From the NCBI GenBank assembly GCA_943324055.2, contig CALPKD020000100.1, forward strand, positions 1-5,904: a DNA stretch of 5,904 nucleotides, given 5' to 3'. A model generated the notes under the pieces. The model saw only the letters and a list, made by a program, of their open reading frames with translations. It made no database searches and was not told the origin of the DNA. Origin of the DNA: Chitinophaga pinensis (GTDB lineage: Bacteria > Bacteroidota > Bacteroidia > Chitinophagales > Chitinophagaceae). Shown piece after piece: positions 1 to 4,649 of the stretch (position 1 is the stretch's first letter; each line of letters begins with the position of its first letter). The translations under genes and the position numbers were made by a program.

Positions 1-461
1 TAGTATTTTATATTTTAGTTAAAGGAGATCCTGGTTATGATGCAAACAAACAACATGGTTTTGTAGCACCAACTGACGATCAAAGCACAGGAATTAGATG
101 GAGTAATGGAAGTTCAATTCTGACAGGGGCAAGTGGGGAACTATTAGGTGATGGGATATCAAATACAAATACAATAATAAAAGTACAGGGGACGGTAGCT
201 AATAGTTATGCTGCTGGTATTGCAAAGTCTTATACCGGTGGGGGGTTTAATGATTGGCATTTGCCAAGTTTTGATGAGCTTACAAAATTATATATAAATA
301 GATATTATGTAAGAAGTAAATGGGGTGGAACTTATTGGAGTTCTTCTGAATCATCTGCGGGTTATGCTAGGTTTCATGTTATAGACGATGGGAATACTCG
401 AACTTATGGTACACAATCAAAAGACACTAAAAATCTTGTTTGTGCTATCAGGGCGTTTTAA
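1..461 (+). CDS. DUF1566 / Lcl C-terminal domain protein, 3' part only
   Basis: The reading frame is open from the left edge (first full codon at 3) to the TAA at 459-461, giving the last 152 residues of a longer protein; the start lies outside the window. Visible residues match the DUF1566 (Lcl C-terminal) pattern: an opening VFYI..GDPGYD block (residues 1-13), an STGIRW segment, then FNDWHLPS (82-89) followed by DELTKLY, the YWSSSE motif (111-116), and the usual closing AIRAF (148-152). In this family the domain normally ends the protein, as here, and resembles lectin-like folds of secreted or surface proteins. The true function is unknown. Bacteroidota homologues are often large exported proteins with repetitive N-terminal regions, but no signal peptide or sorting domain can be checked here. 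Domain assignment is confident; role is not. Confidence 0.85.
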   Translation, partial: VFYILVKGDPGYDANKQHGFVAPTDDQSTGIRWSNGSSILTGASGELLGDGISNTNTIIKVQGTVANSYAAGIAKSYTGGGFNDWHLPSFDELTKLYINRYYVRSKWGGTYWSSSESSAGYARFHVIDDGNTRTYGTQSKDTKNLVCAIRAF

Positions 462-724
462 TTAAAGAGATGCGCTTTGATAATTATTGTTAAGTTTTTA
501 TTTTGTTGGCGATAGTTAAATGCAAGTAGATAAAAGTGGCCTTTTTTTTATAATAATCAGTATAGGGGGTGATTGAAATTTAGATTTACAGTTTCTAATT
601 ATTTATCAACATTGTATTAATATTTTTTCAAAATATCAATACTGATTCACATTTGTATAAAATCCAACCGAGTTTATAAATGGGGAAATAAAAAACCCTT
701 GATAGACAAAGATTTTAAAAGGTA
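462..724. other. AT-rich intergenic spacer, no gene seen
   Basis: No convincing coding frame on either strand. After the DUF1566 stop codon there is a run of eight T (542-549) behind a very weak AAAAG/CTTTT stem (532-536 and 541-545), a poor candidate terminator for the upstream gene. A 7-bp all-AT hairpin lies at 620-636. Nothing else recognisable is present before the repeat block that begins near 725. Confidence 0.6.
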
Positions 725-782
725 AATGGTCTCGCCAAGTCTGCCAGTCCTCGTTGCACTCGGACTGTCTTCTACCGTACTG
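725..782. repeat. Direct repeat copy 1 (70-bp period) with internal hairpin
   Basis: Positions 733-782 match 803-852 at 48 of 50 bases; a weaker match continues leftward to 725. The unit contains an inverted repeat, CAGTCC (745-750) and GGACTG (762-767), around an 11-nt loop. The two core differences between copies, at 756 and 758, both fall in this loop, so the stem is intact in both. The unit is clearly richer in GC than the flanking spacer. It looks like a dispersed, hairpin-forming intergenic repeat, but copies elsewhere in the genome cannot be seen from here. Frames that read through it on both strands are judged to be non-coding. Confidence 0.85.
727..739 (-). repeat. Copy of the tRNA-Arg 3' end (possible att-like remnant)
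   Basis: TGGTCTCGCCAAG at 727-739 is identical to 989-1001, which on the minus strand is the discriminator base, the 3' acceptor strand and the 3' side of the T stem of tRNA-Arg(CCU). The two copies lie 262 bp apart in the same orientation, an arrangement resembling attL/attR flanking an integrated element. No integrase or other gene lies between them, so a remnant or a repeat-driven duplication is as likely. Thirteen bases is short and part of the match (CGCCAAG) also occurs at 803-809. Confidence 0.45.
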
Positions 783-794
783 TTTTTCATTCTT

Positions 795-852
795 AATTCT
801 TCCGCCAAGTCTGCCAGTCCTCGTTCCTCTCGGACTGTCTTCTACCGTACTG
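795..852. repeat. Direct repeat copy 2 (70-bp period) with internal hairpin
   Basis: Second copy of the unit at 725-782, offset by exactly 70 bp. The strong match is 803-852 (48 of 50); 795-802 matches only partly and lacks the full tRNA 3'-end sequence of copy 1. The hairpin arms CAGTCC (815-820) and GGACTG (832-837) are conserved, with loop changes at 826 and 828. The copies are separated by about 12 bp of T-rich sequence. Confidence 0.85.
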
Positions 853-861
853 AACTTACCC

Positions 862-904
862 AAAGCCTTTCAAACAGTCCCGATGCTCGGGTCTGTTTGG
901 CTTT
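862..904. repeat. Imperfect inverted repeat (long hairpin)
   Basis: AAAGCC (862-867) pairs with GGCTTT (899-904); after a 4-nt bulge, AAACAG (872-877) pairs with CTGTTT (893-898); then a T-T mismatch and CCCGA (879-883) with TCGGG (887-891) around a 3-nt loop, 17 pairs in all. It has no long T tract of its own. Its outer arm overlaps the arm of the next hairpin (899-963), so the two structures compete. Confidence 0.7.
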
Positions 905-963
905 TGTATCTCTCACCAACTTTCGAAAGCAAGCTTTCGACGTTGTCTCGAAATACAAAAGCC
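899..963. repeat. Large nested inverted repeat
   Basis: An 11-bp perfect outer stem, GGCTTTTGTAT (899-909) with ATACAAAAGCC (953-963), encloses CAAC/GTTG (917-920, 942-945) and a perfect 8-bp inner stem, TCGAAAGC (923-930) with GCTTTCGA (933-940), around an AA loop. It shares its left arm with the hairpin at 862-904 and its right arm with the terminator at 958-987. It could fold as a secondary structure in the tRNA read-through transcript; no function is known. Confidence 0.75.
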
Positions 964-987
964 TATCAACTTGCGTTGATAGGCTTT
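958..987 (-). terminator. Intrinsic terminator of tRNA-Arg
   Basis: A perfect 13-bp stem, AAAGCCTATCAAC (958-970) with GTTGATAGGCTTT (975-987), closes a 4-nt loop. On the minus strand it starts two bases after the tRNA discriminator base and is followed by a U-rich stretch (GGCTTTTGTATTT), the expected arrangement for Rho-independent termination. The stem is nearly symmetrical, so it might also work in the plus direction, but no plus-strand transcript needs it. Confidence 0.85.
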
Positions 988-988
988 G

Positions 989-1060
989 TGGTCTCGCCAA
1001 GAATCGAACTTGGATCTAGTGTTTAGGAAACACCTATTCTATCCATTGAACTACGGGACC
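989..1060 (-). tRNA. trnR: tRNA-Arg, anticodon CCU
   Basis: The minus strand folds into a full cloverleaf of 72 nt including discriminator A, without an encoded CCA. From the 5' end: acceptor GGTCCCG, D stem GTTC/GAAT, anticodon stem GGTGT/ACACT with loop TTCCTAA (anticodon CCT), a 4-nt variable loop, T stem CCAAG/CTTGG with loop TTCGATT, and acceptor 3' strand CGAGACC. It would decode AGG arginine codons. The acceptor helix has a C5-A68 mismatch; the other six pairs are Watson-Crick. An intrinsic terminator follows directly, and the gene appears to be transcribed alone. Confidence 0.93.
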
Positions 1061-1085
1061 ATCGGTTATGGAAAACCGAGGTCGG

Positions 1086-1093
1086 CAAAAATA
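1086..1093 (-). promoter_or_regulatory. Candidate -7 element for tRNA-Arg
   Basis: On the minus strand this reads TATTTTTG, matching the Bacteroidota -7 consensus TAnnTTTG. It lies 25 bp upstream of the mature tRNA 5' end, leaving a short leader that includes a 6-bp hairpin (TCGGTT at 1062-1067 with AACCGA at 1074-1079). No good TTG -33 element is seen at the expected distance; TGG stands there instead. Confidence 0.45.
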
Positions 1094-1185
1094 ACTAATC
1101 TTGGTTAAGCTTCCATACTTTAATGAGCCGGATAAAAATATAGTGAAACTAACGCCCTAATACAGACTCGCTAAACATATTTTGG

Positions 1186-1193
1186 TATCTTCG
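1186..1193 (+). promoter_or_regulatory. Candidate -7 element for the TPR membrane gene
   Basis: TATCTTCG differs from the TAnnTTTG consensus at one base and is followed by CA, as many Bacteroidota promoters are. It lies 21 bp before the ATG at 1215, so the leader would be short. No clear TTG -33 element is present. A small inverted repeat (TCTTA/TAAGA, 1197-1208) lies in the leader. Confidence 0.4.
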
Positions 1194-1214
1194 CAGTCTT
1201 AAATAAGATCACCC

Positions 1215-1871
1215 ATGAGTTTTTATAACATCATTATTAAATATCGTTTTTGGCTTAGCTTAATCGCTGTAGCTGCTGGTTTAGGCCTTGAACTATCTGG
1301 TTTAGCTGGCTTTTGGCCTGTTTTCCCTCTTTATTTTGCGGGTTTAATTGGAATTTTAAGTCATTTTTTTATTGGACCACTGCGTTTGGTGCAAGCACCG
1401 ATGGAAGCTGGTGATATGGACGAAGTAGAACGTATCCTAAATACAATTTGGTGGCCTTCGTTATTATATAAGCCTGTGCGTAGTACTTATTATACACTTA
1501 AAGGCAATATCGCTATGGTGAAGCAGGACTTTGATGCTGCCGAAAAGCACTTAAAACATAGCAATGATCTTGGTTCAGCTATGCCTGAAGCCGAAGGTGC
1601 GAATAAATTACAATTGGGTATGATGTCGATGCAAAAAGGCGACACCAAACAAGGGGAGGCCTATATCCGCGCTGCGATTCGTGCTGGTATTCCTGATAAA
1701 GAAAGTGAGGCTGTTGCTTTTTTAAGCATGTGCCAAATTTTTATGAACAAGCGCGAGTTTCGTGCTGCGAAAGATTATTTCCGCAAAGCCAAAGCTTGTA
1801 AACCAACTACTAAACAAGTAGTAGATCAAATTAAAGAAATTGAGAAATACATTTCTCGTATGCCTGGTTAA
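1215..1871 (+). CDS. Membrane protein with TPR-like repeats, function unknown
   Basis: 218 residues starting at ATG 1215, with no Shine-Dalgarno sequence. Two hydrophobic segments near the N-terminus, about residues 12-31 and 33-55, form a likely membrane hairpin. The rest is soluble and helical, with three TPR-like helix pairs at about 91-120, 126-158 and 163-196; the last fits best (small and aromatic residues at the usual places, ending in KACKP), and a charged helix closes the protein. TPR arrays usually mediate protein-protein contacts, so a membrane-bound scaffold or assembly role is a reasonable inference, but no partner is indicated. It appears to be a single-gene unit, with a weak promoter before it and a strong terminator after it; neighbours on both sides are on the other strand. 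I do not recognise a named family. Confidence 0.85.
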   Translation: MSFYNIIIKYRFWLSLIAVAAGLGLELSGLAGFWPVFPLYFAGLIGILSHFFIGPLRLVQAPMEAGDMDEVERILNTIWWPSLLYKPVRSTYYTLKGNIAMVKQDFDAAEKHLKHSNDLGSAMPEAEGANKLQLGMMSMQKGDTKQGEAYIRAAIRAGIPDKESEAVAFLSMCQIFMNKREFRAAKDYFRKAKACKPTTKQVVDQIKEIEKYISRMPG

Positions 1872-1898
1872 TCTACCACGCTGATTTTTTATATTATT

Positions 1899-1934
1899 AA
1901 AACCCATTCTTAACAGAGTGGGTTTTTTATTTTA
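1899..1934 (+). terminator. Intrinsic terminator after the TPR gene
   Basis: AACCCATTCT (1901-1910) pairs with AGAGTGGGTT (1915-1924) with one T-G wobble, around a 4-nt loop, and outer A/T bases extend the stem. The 3' arm runs into TTTTTTATTTT. It lies 28 bp past the stop codon at 1871. A short T run also follows the stem on the opposite strand, so weak bidirectional action on the converging purN transcript is possible. Confidence 0.85.
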
Positions 1935-1966
1935 CTGCTACGAAAATCTTTACACGAGTAGGTTAG

Positions 1967-2067
1967 ATAGAAATAAGTGTAATCGAAAAAAATAGAATCA
2001 AAAAAATAAGATCAAAAAAATATCATCGAAAAATTTAAATAGAAAAAAGTAAGATCGAAAAAAGTAA
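1967..2067. repeat. Degenerate A-rich tandem repeat, 14-15 bp period
   Basis: Seven units begin at 1967, 1982, 1997, 2011, 2025, 2039 and 2054, each starting with AT(C/A)G or ATCA followed by a run of A and usually a T-A step (for example ATCGAAAAAAATAGA). The array fills the space between the convergent TPR and purN genes and ends at the purN stop codon. Read from the purN side it is a series of T tracts without a strong hairpin, so it may help end purN transcription, or may be only a slippage-born low-complexity array. Confidence 0.7.
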
Positions 2068-2973
2068 TTAGCTCAACAATATTTTTTCAATGGTTGGCGC
2101 AAAATGTGCATGCTCTAATGCATGAATTTTATTCGCTAATACTTCTGGTGTATCACCTGATTGAATGGTACACTTTGCTTGAAATATAATATCACCTTCA
2201 TCATAATGTGCATCTACCCAATGAATGGTGATGCCTGATTCGGTTTCACCTGCAGCAATAATTGCATCATGCACATGTGATCCATACATTCCTTTTCCAC
2301 CATAATTTGGTAACAACGCAGGATGAATATTGACAATTGCTTTTGGATAAGCATTCACCAACACCTCAGGTACTTTCCATAAAAATCCAGCCAACACGAT
2401 AAAATGGATATCGGCATTTTGCAAACTTTGGACATAGCCCGTTTCGTTAAACTCCGCTTTGTTGATTAATAAAGTAGGAATGCCTTTTTCTTTTGCGATG
2501 TTCAACACACCCGCAGTTGGAACATTACATACTATTAAAGACACTTTTATAGGAGTGCGACTTTTGTCTGTGTTTTCGAAGTGCTCGATAATTTTTAGCG
2601 CATTGGAACCTGCTCCAGATGCAAATATTGCAATGTGGGTTGGATTGGTTGCAGCAGCAGGGGTTACTTTTTTATCCGTTGGCTTCCCAGCTCCACCAAA
2701 CAATCTTCCTAAAACACGTCCCAAATAACCCTTAAAAAACAAAAATTGTCCAGTTACAAAACTTACCAAAATGACCGAAAAAGGCCATAAAATGGTCAAA
2801 ACTATGGGGTAAAACACCCAATATGCCGCATTTTTCTCCTCAAACACCAAATTCAGCACTTTCTTATTTAGGTATCCACTCAAGCTTCCTCCCAAGGCAA
2901 ATGTGGCAATAATCAACCAAAATTGAATCACTCCAACTCCCCATTTATTACGCAGCTTATTGATACTTTCCAT
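2068..2973 (-). CDS. purN: Two-helix membrane domain fused to PurN (GAR formyltransferase)
   Basis: 301 residues, ATG 2973-2971 to TAA 2070-2068. Residues about 113-301 form a complete formyl-transferase domain that transfers the formyl group of 10-formyl-THF to glycinamide ribonucleotide in purine synthesis. Visible features are the phosphate loop SGAGSN (119-124), VLAGF (193-197), and NIHPALLP with catalytic N215 and H217; H251 and D258 match E. coli H137 and D144. A GGKGMYG segment (225-231) is typical of Bacteroidota PurN. Residues 1-95 are a separate domain with two membrane helices (about 14-34 and 52-75), resembling the DUF6787 family (assigned from memory). It joins PurN through a Lys/Pro/Ala-rich linker (96-112). 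Positive ends (K6, R8, K10; K81, R86, R90) suggest both termini are cytoplasmic, which suits the enzyme. No in-frame ATG, GTG or TTG is seen in the linker for separate PurN translation, so the fusion appears genuine. E. coli PurN is about 212 residues without a membrane part. No other pur gene is adjacent. Confidence 0.93.
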   Translation of the reverse strand: MESINKLRNKWGVGVIQFWLIIATFALGGSLSGYLNKKVLNLVFEEKNAAYWVFYPIVLTILWPFSVILVSFVTGQFLFFKGYLGRVLGRLFGGAGKPTDKKVTPAAATNPTHIAIFASGAGSNALKIIEHFENTDKSRTPIKVSLIVCNVPTAGVLNIAKEKGIPTLLINKAEFNETGYVQSLQNADIHFIVLAGFLWKVPEVLVNAYPKAIVNIHPALLPNYGGKGMYGSHVHDAIIAAGETESGITIHWVDAHYDEGDIIFQAKCTIQSGDTPEVLANKIHALEHAHFAPTIEKILLS

Positions 2974-3036
2974 CTTTCTAAATTATTTTGACTTTTTGTC
3001 CCTTGTTTTTTATCAGTTTTTGGCCTTTTTTGCTCA

Positions 3037-3050
3037 TTATTTGCAAATAA
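3037..3050. promoter_or_regulatory. Perfect 14-bp palindrome, possible operator
   Basis: TTATTTGCAAATAA is identical on both strands. It lies 64 bp upstream of the purN start and about 250 bp upstream of the -7 element of actA, so if it binds a dimeric regulator, purN is the nearer target. Each half contains TATTTGCA, close to a Bacteroidota -7 element, so it may instead be part of the purN promoter. No regulator is encoded nearby. Confidence 0.35.
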
Positions 3051-3300
3051 CACCCTAAAATACCCTAAAAATGCTCAAAAACCACCCTTTTTAGAGGTTG
3101 CGGTGCCTTTTTAAAATATTTCCTCAAAGGTGCTCCTTTTTTTTTATCCTGCGTCTTTCAATTCCCCTTTTTTATTTCTGTGGAACATATCATTACAATT
3201 TTATGACATTGCTGTCTCAATTCCTACTCACCTCCTTGAAACTCAACATATTTAATCAAAAAAAAGTACATCAATTATACTATTGAATCCCTTTCTTAGT

Positions 3301-3310
3301 TAATTTTGCA
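3301..3310 (+). promoter_or_regulatory. -7 promoter element of the actAB operon
   Basis: TAATTTTG (3301-3308) is a full match to the Bacteroidota -7 consensus TAnnTTTG and is followed by CA. A TTG at 3283-3285 could be the -33 element, but the spacing of 15 bp is shorter than the usual 19-20. Transcription would begin a few bases after 3310, leaving a leader of roughly 40 nt before ATG 3354. No second strong promoter is seen before actB. Confidence 0.65.
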
Positions 3311-3353
3311 CCCGTTCAAGGATATTTTTCCACACTAGACACTGTTTGTGTAT

Positions 3354-4604
3354 ATGACAATTTTAAGAAGCCTGGCAAAGATCGTTTCGATCTTATTATT
3401 TATCACCCTTAGTTCATCTATCGGTAATCAGTTAAATGCGCAAGATGGAAAAGCACTTTTCTCGCAGAATTGTGCTTCATGTCACGCGGTTAACAAAAAG
3501 TTAACAGGTCCTGCATTAGCAGGAGTTGAAGACCGTTGGTCCGAGAAAAAGAATTTGTATGCATGGATTAAAAACTCTGCTGCATATTTAAAAACTGGGG
3601 ACCCTTATGCAAATAAATTGTACATCGAGTACAATAAAACTGCAATGAACTTATTTCCCTCTTTATCTGACAAAGATATTGATGCGATTTTAGTTTATAT
3701 CAAATCAGTTCCTGCTCCAGGTGCTGCTCCAGCCGGTGGTGCTGTTGCTGCTCCAGCCGAAGAATCTGATAGCACTTTAGTATTTGGTCTATTGACTTTA
3801 ATACTTGCAGTTGTATCTCTTATATTATTACAAGTGAACAGCAACTTGAAAAAATTATCTGATGACAAATCAGGTATTCCTTCAGTTGAACCAGTTCCTT
3901 TTTATAGAAACAAAGCGTACATCGCTTTTGTTGCAATCATCTTTTTTATTGCCGGTGGTTATATGACTACTGTTGGTGCAATGAACTTAGGTCGTTCTAA
4001 AGATTACCAACCTGAGCAACCCATTTATTATTCTCACAAAGTGCATGCTGGTGTGAACCAAATCAACTGTCAATATTGTCACGTTGGGGTTTATCAAGGT
4101 AAACAAGCAACACTTCCTAGTGTAAATATTTGTATGAACTGTCACGCTGCTATTAACGAATACAAAGGCGAGCCTTTAGTAAGAGAGAACGGAGACGTAG
4201 TAGATGGTACTGCAGAAATTAAAAAATTATACAAGTACGCTGGTTTCACCGAAGGACAACCTTGGGATGCAACGCAAGCAAAGCCTATCGAATGGGTGCG
4301 TATCCATAACTTACCTGATCACGTTTACTTTAACCACGCACAGCACGTAAATGCGGGTCAAGTGGCTTGTCAACAATGTCATGGTGAGATTCAAAAAATG
4401 GGTGAAGTAAAACAATTTACAGACTTAAGCATGGGCTGGTGTGTAAACTGTCACAGACAATCAAAAGTTCAATTTAAAGAAAACGGTTTCTATAGTATCT
4501 ATGAAAAATTCCACGCTGATTTAGAGAGTGGAAAAATTGATAGCACGAAAGGAATCACTGTAGAAAAAATTGGTGGTACGGAGTGTCAAAAATGTCACTA
4601 CTAG
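3354..4604 (+). CDS. actA: ACIII subunit ActA, membrane-anchored hexaheme cytochrome c
   Basis: 416 residues from ATG 3354; an in-frame GTG at 3348 would add two residues but ATG is preferred. A signal peptide (about 1-29, ending LNA before QDGKALF) is followed by a monoheme cytochrome c domain with CASCH (40-44) and probable axial Met98. A Pro/Ala/Gly-rich linker (120-137) leads to two membrane helices, about 142-161 and 188-208. The C-terminal part carries five CXXCH motifs: 239-243, 260-264, 339-343, 363-367 and 411-415, the last one residue from the end. His228, 231, 327 and 330 are candidate axial ligands. ACIII oxidises membrane quinol and passes electrons through ActA and partner cytochromes to a terminal oxidase or soluble carrier; the heme domains should face the periplasm. 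ActA of Rhodothermus is pentaheme, so the N-terminal heme here is an added domain, comparable to the separate monoheme subunit ActE. actB follows after 45 bp, consistent with one operon. Confidence 0.93.
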   Translation: MTILRSLAKIVSILLFITLSSSIGNQLNAQDGKALFSQNCASCHAVNKKLTGPALAGVEDRWSEKKNLYAWIKNSAAYLKTGDPYANKLYIEYNKTAMNLFPSLSDKDIDAILVYIKSVPAPGAAPAGGAVAAPAEESDSTLVFGLLTLILAVVSLILLQVNSNLKKLSDDKSGIPSVEPVPFYRNKAYIAFVAIIFFIAGGYMTTVGAMNLGRSKDYQPEQPIYYSHKVHAGVNQINCQYCHVGVYQGKQATLPSVNICMNCHAAINEYKGEPLVRENGDVVDGTAEIKKLYKYAGFTEGQPWDATQAKPIEWVRIHNLPDHVYFNHAQHVNAGQVACQQCHGEIQKMGEVKQFTDLSMGWCVNCHRQSKVQFKENGFYSIYEKFHADLESGKIDSTKGITVEKIGGTECQKCHY

Positions 4605-4649
4605 TACTTAAGAATTAACATAGACGCGTAATACTATATATACATTATT

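Larger units (their letters stand above)
2974..3353. other. Divergent intergenic region between purN and actA
   Basis: This 380-bp AT-rich stretch separates the two divergent genes and should hold both promoters. It contains a 14-bp palindrome (3037-3050), a short 10-bp-period repeat (3051-3080) and the actA -7 element (3301-3308). The TTG-initiated frame at 3098-3286 has low-complexity Phe/Leu-rich composition and no family resemblance, and is not called. No RNA gene or riboswitch was recognised. Confidence 0.65.

Noticed and set aside
532..549. Possible terminator after the DUF1566 gene
   Set aside because: The stem is only AAAAG/CTTTT around four bases; the T run is good but the hairpin is too weak to call.
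725..852. CRISPR-like array
   Set aside because: Only two copies, with about 50 bp conserved and a gap of about 20 bp between cores, no cas genes and no further units.
636..863. Minus-strand open frame of 75 codons
   Set aside because: Its coding content is mainly the repeat read in reverse, with a repeated EDSPRGTRTGRLGG-like peptide; no family resemblance and no start signal.
726..1026. Two overlapping plus-strand open frames of 90-97 codons
   Set aside because: They run through the direct repeats, the terminator and into the tRNA gene; both contain the same repeat-derived peptide in different frames and resemble no protein family.
2459..2728. Plus-strand open frame inside purN
   Set aside because: Antisense shadow of a gene with clear catalytic motifs on the minus strand.
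2974..3050. Purine riboswitch ahead of purN
   Set aside because: No three-way junction with the conserved loop sequences of the purine aptamer could be found in the leader.
3098..3286. 62-codon frame starting with TTG upstream of actA
   Set aside because: Low-complexity Phe/Leu-rich composition, rare start codon and no promoter or family match; it lies in what should be promoter DNA.
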